7,321 bases of DNA from Firmicutes bacterium UBA5420 (GCA_002409455.1 DHNI01000053.1:20696-28016), one strand, 5' to 3'; shown: positions 1-5,955, counted from the stretch's first letter. Made by a program: numbers and translations. Notes: a model not told the origin generated them from the sequence alone.

Positions 1-447
1 TACGAGTTTATGAGCTGTGGGAAAGCCTTCCCCGCCCATACCTACGATTCCGGCCTCCTTGATACGCTCAATAATGGTCTTGGCGTCAAGTTGAACTGGA
101 TCTTCATGACCACTTCGTTCCACCCAAGTGTCGTTGCCATCATTTTCTATTACAATCGCTGTAATAGACTGCCCTGATTGATGGGCCCTGGGCTCAATAG
201 CTAGTACTTTTCCTGATACTGGCGAGTGTACTGGAGCGCTAACGGCACCATGAGCTGCAGCAAGCACCTGACCCTTGAGCACTTCATCGCCCTTAGCCAC
301 TACAGGTTGTGCTTCTAGCCCAGAATGCTGCAAAAGCGACACCACTAGAGTTTCTGGGGCGGAAAGGTGCTCAATGGGAGTGCCTGACGAACTTTTCTTG
401 GCGTCCTTCGGATGAATCCCTCCGAAAAACGATCGTACTCGTCGCAT
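1..447 (-). CDS. rnfC: RnfC, electron transport complex subunit C (N-terminal 149 residues, cut by window edge)
   Basis: This is the first part of RnfC, the peripheral subunit of the membrane-bound Rnf complex, which moves electrons between reduced ferredoxin and NAD+ and couples this to Na+ or H+ transport. The open frame runs off the left edge. Visible family hallmarks are FFGGIHP at residues 7-13, the barrel-sandwich/lipoyl-like stretch VSAPVHSPVSGKVLAIE at 69-85, IVIEND at 98-103, and GIVGMGGEGFPT at 133-144, which opens the nucleotide/flavin-binding region. The SLBB and two [4Fe-4S] domains would lie beyond the edge. The ATG at 447 is supported by an AGGTGA SD at 461-456, 8 nt upstream. 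rnfC usually heads the rnf operon, so rnfD, G, E, A and B are expected further left. The 149-base leader behind trmL holds a possible promoter and a dyad. The family call is firm; the coupling ion cannot be read here. Confidence 0.93.
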   Translation of the reverse strand, partial: MRRVRSFFGGIHPKDAKKSSSGTPIEHLSAPETLVVSLLQHSGLEAQPVVAKGDEVLKGQVLAAAHGAVSAPVHSPVSGKVLAIEPRAHQSGQSITAIVIENDGNDTWVERSGHEDPVQLDAKTIIERIKEAGIVGMGGEGFPTAHKLV

Positions 448-510
448 GTATCAAATCACCTCACACTCTCTTATTTTGCTTCGTACTCAACATAAAACAT
501 GCCGAACTTC

Positions 511-540
511 CGGGTAATCTGTGCATTGCACCATGACCCG
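511..540. repeat. Interrupted inverted repeat in the rnfC leader
   Basis: Outer arms CGGGT (511-515) and ACCCG (536-540) flank inner arms GTGCA (521-525) and TGCAC (527-531) around a single T; the two arm pairs are separated by 5-nt and 4-nt unpaired stretches. All ten pairs are perfect. It lies 63 bases upstream of the rnfC ATG. Neither strand has a T-run after it, so it is not a classical terminator. It could be a protein-binding operator or a leader RNA hairpin; no known operator consensus was recognised. Confidence 0.4.
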
Positions 541-569
541 TAAGTCGAGCATCGGATACGTTTTTATGT

Positions 570-594
570 ATTCTGGTCTGGACAGTCGAATCCT
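570..594 (-). promoter_or_regulatory. Possible sigma-H-type promoter for rnfC
   Basis: Directly after the trmL stop codon the minus strand reads GCAGGATTC, then 14 nt, then GAATA. This resembles the Bacillus sigma-H pattern AGGA(A/T)(A/T)(A/T) at -35 and GAAT at -10. The -35-like part is at 594-589 and the GAAT at 573-570. Transcription would begin near 562 and leave a leader of about 115 nt that includes the dyad at 511-540. No convincing TTGACA/TATAAT pair was found in this gap. The assignment rests on two short motifs only. Confidence 0.35.
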
Positions 595-596
595 GC

Positions 597-1061
597 CTAA
601 AACAAATTTTTCACATCACAAAAATCCAACTGGCGCCAAGCCTCATATACAATGATAGACACCGTGTTTGACAAATTCAACGATCGCACATCCTTCTGGG
701 GAAGGGTCACCGTGAAATCTTGATAACGCCTAAGCAATTCTGGATCCAATCCTCGGGTTTCACTGCCAAAGACTAGGTAATCGCCTGCCTGATAATTCAC
801 CTCCGAATAAAGAGAAGCCCCACCAGTCTCCACCAAAAATAGTCTTAGGGGATCGGTCGCGGCCAAAAAATCTCCAAAAGAATCATGAACGTAAAGCTCC
901 AAATGTTCCCAATAATCAAGCCCCGCCCTTTTCAACTTGGGATCACTAAGAAAAAAGCCTAGAGGCCGAATCAAATGGAGCGACGATCCCGTTGCCACAC
1001 AAAGGCGCGCTATATTCCCAGTATTGGCTGGGATCTCTGGCTCAACTAAAACCACATGCAT
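597..1061 (-). CDS. trmL: tRNA (cytidine(34)-2'-O)-methyltransferase TrmL, SPOUT family
   Basis: TrmL uses S-adenosylmethionine to methylate the 2'-O of the wobble nucleotide (C34 or modified U34) of tRNA-Leu isoacceptors in the cytoplasm. The 154 residues equal the usual length of this minimal SPOUT enzyme (YibK/CspR type). Motifs seen are EPEIPANTGNIARLC at residues 7-21, LHLIRPLGF at 28-36, LKRAGLDYW at 43-51, and the knotted SAM-binding part FGSETRGL at 98-105 and VRSLNLSNTVSIIVYEA at 125-141. The usual Pro after ETRGL is Asp here. The ATG at 1061 has a GGGGGAG SD at 1077-1071 with 9 nt spacing. The gene follows the secreted beta-rich protein by 63 bases, across a strong hairpin, so it may be partly uncoupled from the genes before it. 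rnfC follows after 149 bases. Confidence 0.95.
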   Translation of the reverse strand: MHVVLVEPEIPANTGNIARLCVATGSSLHLIRPLGFFLSDPKLKRAGLDYWEHLELYVHDSFGDFLAATDPLRLFLVETGGASLYSEVNYQAGDYLVFGSETRGLDPELLRRYQDFTVTLPQKDVRSLNLSNTVSIIVYEAWRQLDFCDVKNLF

Positions 1062-1088
1062 GAAAATCTACTCCCCCATGGCGCGATT

Positions 1089-1115
1089 AGTGGGGGCACT
1101 AAACCCGCCCCCACT
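1089..1115 (-). other. Strong hairpin between the secreted-protein gene and trmL
   Basis: A perfect 9-bp stem pairs AGTGGGGGC (1115-1107 on the minus strand) with GCCCCCACT (1097-1089) around a 9-nt loop. It starts 9 nt after the stop codon of the preceding gene. The sequence after the stem is AATCGCGCC with no U-tract, so efficient intrinsic termination is not expected. It could stabilise the 3' end, act as a weak terminator, or gate trmL translation: the descending CCCCCA could also pair with TGGGGG in the trmL SD (1078-1073). Confidence 0.7.
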
Positions 1116-1124
1116 GGTATAGCT

Positions 1125-1829
1125 CTAAAACTGGTAACGAACGAATGCCTGCATCTGGTCTTGGGTCATTCCAACACCTAACGTCATGGGCAGCTCTGTC
1201 ATGGAGAAAAGTACGTGAAAGCTCACTCCTTCATTAACGAGCATGATATCTAACATAACTTTCTCTGTAGGTTCAGAATACGACATACCCAAACCGAAAG
1301 CACTACCCAAAGAGATGGAAAAACGCCAGATCCCCTGCCTCGTAAACTGAATATAGGGACTAATACTGTACTCAAACTCCCCCAACTCTGATACAAACAG
1401 CTGGGCTGTACCAGCTAATCCATGTCCCACATGTCCGTACATGCGGTTAAACTCACCATAAGCCCCCACGTGTGGTTCAGCGGAGGTCATGAAGGTAGAT
1501 AAAATGGGCCTCCTAGTATTTCCCGCAAAAAGTTCGAGAGTGTAGCCAACATTGCCCATAAATACTTGCTTATGACCACCAAACCAACTGGTAGGCTCCT
1601 CCGCTCCCCCCGAATGGGTCAGAAAACCTCCAATGCCAGTTTTCTCGTATCCAAACAGACCAAGGGATCGAACGGTCTCTTGACTCAGTCCTAAACCAGC
1701 CTGCCATCCCTGCGATCCGAATCCGAAGGGCAGATCTTCAGCATCAAAGGCCCATACACTTGTGGTAAGGCCCAGAGCTATGATCCCTATTGTGCAAATG
1801 ATACCTAGAATACGGGATCTAGCAACCAC
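1125..1829 (-). CDS. Secreted beta-rich protein of unknown function, possible outer-membrane beta-barrel
   Basis: No family was recognised. The 234-residue product has a clear signal peptide: basic VARSR, a hydrophobic core at about 7-24, and SVWA ending at residue 27 before FDAED. The mature part is rich in Gly, aromatic residues and alternating polar/non-polar stretches, for example 153-184, as in amphipathic beta-strands. The last residues MQAFVRYQF end in Phe with hydrophobic or aromatic residues at every second position back from it, the pattern of the C-terminal strand of outer-membrane barrels. No Cys lipobox is present. The GTG start at 1829 has SD AGGAGG at 1843-1838, 8 nt away. The last base of the stop TAA of the LolA-like gene lies next to this SD, so the two genes are almost surely co-translated. 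The exported nature is firm; the barrel call is inference. Confidence 0.8.
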   Translation of the reverse strand: MVARSRILGIICTIGIIALGLTTSVWAFDAEDLPFGFGSQGWQAGLGLSQETVRSLGLFGYEKTGIGGFLTHSGGAEEPTSWFGGHKQVFMGNVGYTLELFAGNTRRPILSTFMTSAEPHVGAYGEFNRMYGHVGHGLAGTAQLFVSELGEFEYSISPYIQFTRQGIWRFSISLGSAFGLGMSYSEPTEKVMLDIMLVNEGVSFHVLFSMTELPMTLGVGMTQDQMQAFVRYQF

Positions 1830-1837
1830 TGATCACC

Positions 1838-1846
1838 CCTCCTTTA
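1838..1846 (-). promoter_or_regulatory. Stop codon abutting Shine-Dalgarno, coupling two exported-protein genes
   Basis: The minus strand reads TAAAGGAGGGGTGATCAGTG. TAA at 1846-1844 ends the LolA-like gene, the AGGAGG SD begins at 1843, and the GTG at 1829 opens the next gene 8 nt later. A terminating ribosome is thus placed on the next initiation site. This SD fixes GTG 1829 as the start. Confidence 0.8.
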
Positions 1847-2626
1847 CATCCGTACTTCCTTCGCTATGGGTAAATCGGACAGCTCTTCTGCAGAAAGCTC
1901 CGGATCAAGTACAACATTAGATATGGTCATCGTACCAGGGGCATCGCCCTCAACAACGCATATTTCATGGGGAAACCATGTGTCACTGCTCACACGTACA
2001 TGCAAGACTTCATCTACAGCCTGTACCTGTAACAGGTACGTGCTAACACCCTCTGTTTCTACGATTTCCAAGATTTCTACCGCATATTCAGAAAAGTCAA
2101 AGAAGGTATTAAGATCAGCTATACTCAACGTTGAGAGTACTTCTTTGCTGGCATCTTCTAATCCCCGCACAGCGATTTGGTTATTGACGGGTGAATACAC
2201 CCGAACTTCCATCAGCTCTTGATCAGCCACCAAGATCTGCCCACGCATAGCACTGGGTTCAAGAATTTCAACTCGGGCTATCTTATGCTCTATGCTAGCC
2301 AAGAGATGGACAAATGCCCTTTCGATGCGTTGTCCACGAATCTCGGTGATCTCCACATCCATGGTGGCACCCTGCACGCCCTCTAGGACATTCTTGATAT
2401 TTTCCACCACTTCCGCGGCTTCATCCGAAATGGAGATCTCGCGCATCACTTCATGGTATTTCTCCATAACGGGATCATCATCCTGCCCTTTTCCCTTAGA
2501 TGGCTGGCTCAAATCCAGTTGAAGAGTCCCAGGTAGACTGTCTGCTTGGGCCATACCTGGAAAGGCCACCACAACTACAACTAAAACCAATATAAGTGTA
2601 TAAATGCCTGAACGATCATGTTTCAT
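1844..2626 (-). CDS. LolA-like secreted protein (outer-membrane lipoprotein-sorting-like fold)
   Basis: The 260-residue product looks like a distant member of the LolA/RseB-like superfamily (COG2834 type), half-open beta-barrels that bind lipid or lipoprotein chains outside the cytoplasmic membrane. A signal peptide has a long hydrophobic core (residues 8-24) and the cleavage motif AQA at 26-28. The first Cys is at 223, so it is not a lipoprotein. The mature N-terminus carries an acidic helical stretch (50-85). The family-like core is strands near 87-125, the PSAMRGQILVADQELMEVRVYSPVNN region at 124-149, and the DLNTFFDFSEY helix at 171-181. In LolA-type proteins the same place reads roughly 'P..M+G+.L...+.+w.Y.P..n'. 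The ATG has SD GAGGAG at 2640-2635, 8 nt upstream. It heads an operon with the beta-rich protein. A GerS-like role in sporulation is an alternative to lipoprotein transport. The family is moderately sure; the cargo is unknown. Confidence 0.68.
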   Translation of the reverse strand: MKHDRSGIYTLILVLVVVVVAFPGMAQADSLPGTLQLDLSQPSKGKGQDDDPVMEKYHEVMREISISDEAAEVVENIKNVLEGVQGATMDVEITEIRGQRIERAFVHLLASIEHKIARVEILEPSAMRGQILVADQELMEVRVYSPVNNQIAVRGLEDASKEVLSTLSIADLNTFFDFSEYAVEILEIVETEGVSTYLLQVQAVDEVLHVRVSSDTWFPHEICVVEGDAPGTMTISNVVLDPELSAEELSDLPIAKEVRM

Positions 2627-2662
2627 TTTGCCGACTCCTCACTCAAAATTGCCCCAATCAGG

Positions 2663-2691
2663 TTGCACTCCATTCCCGCAAGTTGTACAAT
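2663..2691 (+). promoter_or_regulatory. Sigma-A promoter of the FmdB-like gene
   Basis: TTGCAC at 2663-2668 and TACAAT at 2686-2691 are separated by the ideal 17 nt. Each matches its consensus hexamer in most positions. Transcription would start near 2698, giving a leader of about 26 nt that contains the SD AAAGGAGG (2708-2715), 8 nt before the ATG at 2724. No equally good promoter was found for the divergent LolA-like gene in the same 97-base gap. Confidence 0.7.
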
Positions 2692-2723
2692 GGTCATTAG
2701 ATGTCTGAAAGGAGGGGTGCCCT

Positions 2724-2936
2724 ATGCCCATCTATGAATATAACTGTTCCAATTGTGGTCACTTTGAACAAAAGCAAAGTATGAAGGATGAACCTCTTAC
2801 CAAGTGTCCAACTTGTGACGGCCCGGTTCAGCGTCTAATCAGTAAGACCGTGGGCATTATATTCAAAGGGTCTGGTTTTTACATTAATGATAGTAAAAGC
2901 GATACGAATCAATCGAAAGAAACACCAGCCTCTTAA
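2724..2936 (+). CDS. FmdB-family zinc ribbon protein
   Basis: This 70-residue protein is a typical small FmdB-family (putative regulatory protein) zinc ribbon. Two CxxC knuckles, C8/C11 and C28/C31, should bind one zinc. The start MPIYEYNCSNCGHFE and the segment VGIIFKGSGFYINDSK (43-58) are family hallmarks, and the tail after residue 58 is polar and probably disordered. FmdB was named for a regulator of formamidase/amidase genes in Methylophilus, but most members, widespread in Firmicutes, have no proven role and could bind nucleic acid. The gene has its own promoter and terminator and is a single-gene unit placed between two minus-strand operons of exported proteins, so context does not fix its job. 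The SD AAAGGAGG lies 8 nt upstream of the ATG. Confidence 0.92.
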   Translation: MPIYEYNCSNCGHFEQKQSMKDEPLTKCPTCDGPVQRLISKTVGIIFKGSGFYINDSKSDTNQSKETPAS

Positions 2937-2941
2937 CGGAT

Positions 2942-2971
2942 GCACCTTCTTCGGAAGGTGCCTTTCTTTTT
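2942..2971 (+). terminator. Rho-independent terminator of the FmdB-like gene
   Basis: An 8-bp perfect stem, GCACCTTC (2942-2949) with GAAGGTGC (2954-2961), is capped by the extra-stable TTCG loop and followed by CTTTCTTTTT. It begins 5 bases after the stop codon. The U-tract is on the plus strand only; on the minus strand the stem is followed by ATCCGTTAAG, so it should not efficiently stop the convergent protease operon. The TAA stop of that protease (2972-2970) lies in the U-tract. Confidence 0.93.
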
Positions 2972-4373
2972 ATGGTAATGTTAAGGCCGGTCGGGTCAAG
3001 CGAATGGTATTTCCCTCCTTAATCACCGTCGGCGAGAGAACCCTTTGGCGCTGTAAGACCTGAGGCACGGGGTTTTGTACAATAACAGGCAAAACCTTAG
3101 GTGCCGAAGTATGATACCACTTGTCTTCATAGACGAAGTATAGTCCCGTATCGAGCCATAGGCTGCCAGTGCCTGTAAACTCGCCACCAACTGGAAGTAG
3201 AATATTTGCATGAAGGTAGGTTACCATCACTTGTCGGCCCTCTGATCCATCTACAAGTATAGCAAGCTGGTCGCCCTTGGGGGACCAACACATATCGATT
3301 ATGGTCTGGCCAGAAATGCTCAGGCTTTTTTTCTCGCCTCCCCAACGATCACCAATCCACAACTGCCCCTGCGATCCTTCATCGACAAGCACTGCTATGT
3401 ACTCTCCTTGGGTAGACCAGGCAAAATCGAATACGTTCACGTCTTGAAGCCATGTTCTAGATTGTCCTGTTTGTAGATCAAAGACATGTAAACCGGCGCC
3501 TTCTTCAGGTACCAAAACAGAATATCGCCCATTTGGATCATTTCGCCTAGTCTGCTTAGAATTCCTGCCCACATTCAATCTTTCTACGACATCTTCATCC
3601 TCTACAACAACCGGAGAAGACCAAAACGATGCTAATGCCTTTTCAAGACGCTCTCTCCTATTTTTCGTATCGGGATGTGTGCGGAAAATCTTCATCGGTA
3701 AATCCTCAGAATTCATAGCGAACAGATCATCAAGGAGGGTTACAGCCCCGACTCCATCAAAACCTGCATTCACGGCCAAGGCCTGCCCCACAAGATCAGC
3801 CTCATATTCAGCCTCACGGCCCCAACCCAAGCTAATTAGCTGCAACAATGTGGCGCTCGCTACCCTAAGTAGATCAGCGGAAGCCAGGTCAAGTGCCATG
3901 ACGCCAACTTCTAAGAGCACTGCCAATCCCATCTGTCGCAAAACCGCATTAACCCCATGTTTCTTTTCTATGTGGGCAATCTCATGCCCTAAGACACCTG
4001 CCAACTTGGCCTCATCGCGGCCGATTGCACTCACCAGACCACGGGTGATAAAAACATACCCCCCAGGCAAGGCAAAGGCGTTCAGTTCAGAAGAATTCAG
4101 TACTGTTAAAGTGTATTCTACATCGCCCCGCTCGGTCACTTCTGCCAAACGCCTAAAAACCTCGCCAACCCACATACGCTGCCCGATAGGTAGAATATAC
4201 TCTCCACCATATTGCTTCAAAATCTCAGGCACTGCGCTACCACCTAAGGTGCGCTCAAAGCGCTCTCCTAAAGCTGCAGCCTGCACCGAAGCGGAGAGGA
4301 GCACAAAAAGTAGAAGCACCGTTATGCTGCGTCCAAGCCACCTGTGAAACCGAATTATCTTCAAAACAACCAC
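2970..4373 (-). CDS. Secreted M48-family zinc metalloprotease with C-terminal beta-propeller-like domain
   Basis: The 467-residue product is an exported zinc endopeptidase of family M48. A signal peptide spans about residues 1-32 (basic RFHRWLGR, hydrophobic 17-30, then VQA). The catalytic domain covers about 40-250: LNAFALPGGYVFITRG at 97-112, HEIAH at 130-134 (zinc ligands H130 and H134, catalytic E131), EYEAD with the likely third ligand E189, and RTHPDT at 231-236. After a linker (251-278) come TolB/WD40-like repeats: 'G.Y..LV..EG' at G282, G323 and G367, the latter two preceded by WS (W319, W363). M48 relatives such as BepA degrade misfolded envelope proteins, but BepA carries TPR repeats instead of a propeller. 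The GTG start at 4373 overlaps the upstream gene by 13 nt and has only a weak SD; TTG at 4364 is the alternative. The protease family is firm; the substrate is unknown. Confidence 0.9.
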   Translation of the reverse strand: MVVLKIIRFHRWLGRSITVLLLFVLLSASVQAAALGERFERTLGGSAVPEILKQYGGEYILPIGQRMWVGEVFRRLAEVTERGDVEYTLTVLNSSELNAFALPGGYVFITRGLVSAIGRDEAKLAGVLGHEIAHIEKKHGVNAVLRQMGLAVLLEVGVMALDLASADLLRVASATLLQLISLGWGREAEYEADLVGQALAVNAGFDGVGAVTLLDDLFAMNSEDLPMKIFRTHPDTKNRRERLEKALASFWSSPVVVEDEDVVERLNVGRNSKQTRRNDPNGRYSVLVPEEGAGLHVFDLQTGQSRTWLQDVNVFDFAWSTQGEYIAVLVDEGSQGQLWIGDRWGGEKKSLSISGQTIIDMCWSPKGDQLAILVDGSEGRQVMVTYLHANILLPVGGEFTGTGSLWLDTGLYFVYEDKWYHTSAPKVLPVIVQNPVPQVLQRQRVLSPTVIKEGNTIRLTRPALTLP

Positions 4374-4894
4374 CGCCAGTAACCCAAAATATCGTCAAGG
4401 AGCCGTGGGTCATCAACCACCCAGGGTTCATCGCTACTCAGGGCTATAGAAAATCCCTGGTGTTCTGGGAGCAGCACGAAGATGCGACATTCCCACAGCC
4501 TAGTGCCACGTTCATCCTCATAGGTGTAAGCGGCGCCAAGCCCCCTCTGTCCTGCCACATCCACCTTTGAAAGAGGCGTCTCAAGCTGAAAACTCTTGAG
4601 ACCTCCCGGCTCTCCATACAACCTGATAGAACGCTCTGCCCAACTGTCCACTGAATCATCGGAGACGGTACCTAGAGACTCAAAATAGAGTAGATCAAAG
4701 TCCCCTTCACCGTAAAAGACAATAAGCTCAGAAGTGCTGTGATGGGCCTGGTACACCCACTGATCCCAAATTGTGGTGCTATACAGTCCGAGGGGATTGG
4801 TAAAAACAAAGGCCTCGCTCACACCTACAACACTTGCCAAAAAAACTACAAGTAGGATGATGATCCTACCAAGCTTGAACTTTTGCACACGCAC
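4361..4894 (-). CDS. Small exported protein of unknown function, possibly PsbP/DcrB-like fold
   Basis: The product has 177 residues from GTG 4894. It has a signal peptide (basic KFKLGR, a long hydrophobic core ILLVVFLASVVGV, cleavage near VSEA before FVF), no lipobox Cys and one later Cys. The mature domain of about 145 residues has the order NPLGLYSTTIWDQW, several beta-strands (LIVFYGEGDFDLLYFE), a helix around WAERSIRLYG, more strands, and a final helix LLDDILGYWRW. This recalls PsbP/Mog1/DcrB-type domains, which open with a 'Y.i..P..W' strand and end in a helix, but that is only a fold guess. TTG at 4897 is an alternative start, but GTG 4894 lies 8 nt from AGGAGG (4908-4903), as in neighbouring genes. 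It lies between the LacI-type regulator and the M48 protease and overlaps the protease by 13 nt, so it could be a partner or inhibitor of the protease. Confidence 0.75.
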   Translation of the reverse strand: MRVQKFKLGRIIILLVVFLASVVGVSEAFVFTNPLGLYSTTIWDQWVYQAHHSTSELIVFYGEGDFDLLYFESLGTVSDDSVDSWAERSIRLYGEPGGLKSFQLETPLSKVDVAGQRGLGAAYTYEDERGTRLWECRIFVLLPEHQGFSIALSSDEPWVVDDPRLLDDILGYWRWLF

Positions 4895-4902
4895 CAAACC
4901 GC

Positions 4903-4911
4903 CCTCCTCTA
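4903..4911 (-). promoter_or_regulatory. Stop codon and Shine-Dalgarno joining the regulator and small exported gene
   Basis: The minus strand reads TAGAGGAGGGCGGTTTGGTG. TAG at 4911-4909 ends the LacI-family gene, and AGGAGG at 4908-4903 follows at once. It serves GTG 4894 with 8 nt spacing, or TTG 4897 with 5 nt. This supports one transcript for regulator, exported protein and protease. Confidence 0.75.
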
Positions 4912-5925
4912 AGCAGAATCCCGAACCACCAAACTCGCAGGAAGCATCTGATGATGAGGGTATACACCTGATCCGTAAATCTGAGCCGTTAACATCTGCA
5001 CTGCAATTTGTCCCAACTCATAAATAGGCACACGAACGCTCGTCAAAGCTGGTTGCACACATGCACCCAAGATGGTGTCATTAAACCCCACAACAGCCAC
5101 TTCGCTCCCCACCTTCATACCCCGTTCTTGCAGCGCCCGCATGGCCCCAATGGCCACTAAGTCATCAACGGCAAAGAGCGCGCTAAAGGGCACCCTTCGA
5201 GTCAAAAGTCGTTGCGTGGCCTGATATCCGCCCTCCACCGAAAAGGCAGAGTGTTCTACCAAGTTTTTGGGCACCTCTAGATTGTGATCCTGAAAAGCCC
5301 TTTCATAGCCCAACAATCGATCTGCACTCACTACATATCTTGGATCCCCATCAAGGCAAGCTATCTGCCGATGGCCTTTGTTCAATAAGTACTGAACCGC
5401 CGTCTTGGCATCTTCTACATTATTGTTATTTACCCAGTTGATTTCCTCTGATCCTTCATAACGTCCAATTAAAACGAAGGGAAAGCGATCTTGGGTCAAG
5501 CGTGGTATAAGTTGGTCGTCCCGATGAGAAGCTAAGAGTATTACACCATCCACTCTGCGCTGTCGAAGGAGCGTCAAGCTTTCTTCATCTTCCTGTTGAA
5601 ATGTCTTACCCGTAGAGAGAACCAGACTAAGCTTATGTTTATGGGCCACCGAGGAGATACCTTGAATCACCGCCGGAAAAAAGGGATTGGCAAAATTCTC
5701 CTCGGTCAAGCGGGATCGAATCAGCCCAATACTATTACTAGTCTGATTAACCAGGCTACGAGCAATGGCATTGGGATAGTAACCCAATTCGCTCATGATG
5801 GCCCGCACCTTTTCTTTGGTATCGGGACTAATGCGCGGATGATCGGCAATCACCCGGCTCACCGTGGAGGGTGACACCCCTGCACGCTTGGCCACATCCT
5901 TAATTGTCACATTCACACTCGCCAC
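4909..5925 (-). CDS. LacI-family transcriptional regulator (MalR/COG1609 type)
   Basis: The 338-residue product has the complete LacI layout. The N-terminal helix-turn-helix TIKDVAKRAGVSPSTVSRVI (residues 7-26) is followed by the hinge region with YYPNAIARSL (49-58) and a periplasmic-binding-protein-like effector domain to the end, with NPFFPAVIQGIS (80-91), VDGVILLAS (125-133), a DR..GY motif near 202-207, and VVGFNDT (278-284). Such proteins bind operators as dimers and usually respond to sugars; the TEENFANPFFPAVIQGIS region recalls maltose-type MalR, but the ligand cannot be read. GTG 5934 would be only 1 nt from the SD AGAGGG (5941-5936), so GTG 5925, with 10 nt spacing, is preferred; GTG 5916 and 5910 are further options. 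It heads the operon with the small exported protein and M48 protease and is divergent from the glutamate-synthase-like gene, which it may control. Confidence 0.93.
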   Translation of the reverse strand: MASVNVTIKDVAKRAGVSPSTVSRVIADHPRISPDTKEKVRAIMSELGYYPNAIARSLVNQTSNSIGLIRSRLTEENFANPFFPAVIQGISSVAHKHKLSLVLSTGKTFQQEDEESLTLLRQRRVDGVILLASHRDDQLIPRLTQDRFPFVLIGRYEGSEEINWVNNNNVEDAKTAVQYLLNKGHRQIACLDGDPRYVVSADRLLGYERAFQDHNLEVPKNLVEHSAFSVEGGYQATQRLLTRRVPFSALFAVDDLVAIGAMRALQERGMKVGSEVAVVGFNDTILGACVQPALTSVRVPIYELGQIAVQMLTAQIYGSGVYPHHQMLPASLVVRDSA

Positions 5926-5949
5926 AGATACCACGCCCTCTAACGCTCA

Positions 5950-5955
5950 ATTATC
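5950..5955 (-). promoter_or_regulatory. Possible -10 element of the LacI-family regulator gene
   Basis: GATAAT on the minus strand differs from TATAAT at one base and would place the transcript start near 5943, just ahead of the SD at 5941. No good -35 sits 16-18 nt upstream (TAGTCT is poor), so this is weak. A GGCAGGAATT motif at 5992-5983 on the same strand resembles the -35 part of the sigma-H-like site before rnfC but lacks a GAAT partner. Confidence 0.25.

Noticed and set aside
309..536. Plus-strand open frame of 75 codons at the rnfC start
   Set aside because: It overlaps the conserved RnfC N-terminus in antisense and shows no protein-like features; rnfC explains the region.
584..590. 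AGTCGAA resembling a Spo0A box (TGTCGAA)
   Set aside because: One mismatch in a seven-base motif is too weak, and it overlaps the stronger sigma-H-like reading on the other strand.
1089..1115. Calling the hairpin before trmL an intrinsic terminator
   Set aside because: There is no U-tract on either strand after the stem.
1866..2222. Plus-strand open frame opposite the LolA-like gene
   Set aside because: Ser/Thr-rich shadow translation of the coding strand, with no motif and no separate promoter.
3679..4347. Long plus-strand open frame (222 codons) opposite the M48 protease
   Set aside because: It is antisense to a clear protease domain, its product is Ser/Pro/Lys-rich low-complexity without recognisable motifs, and it has no convincing SD.
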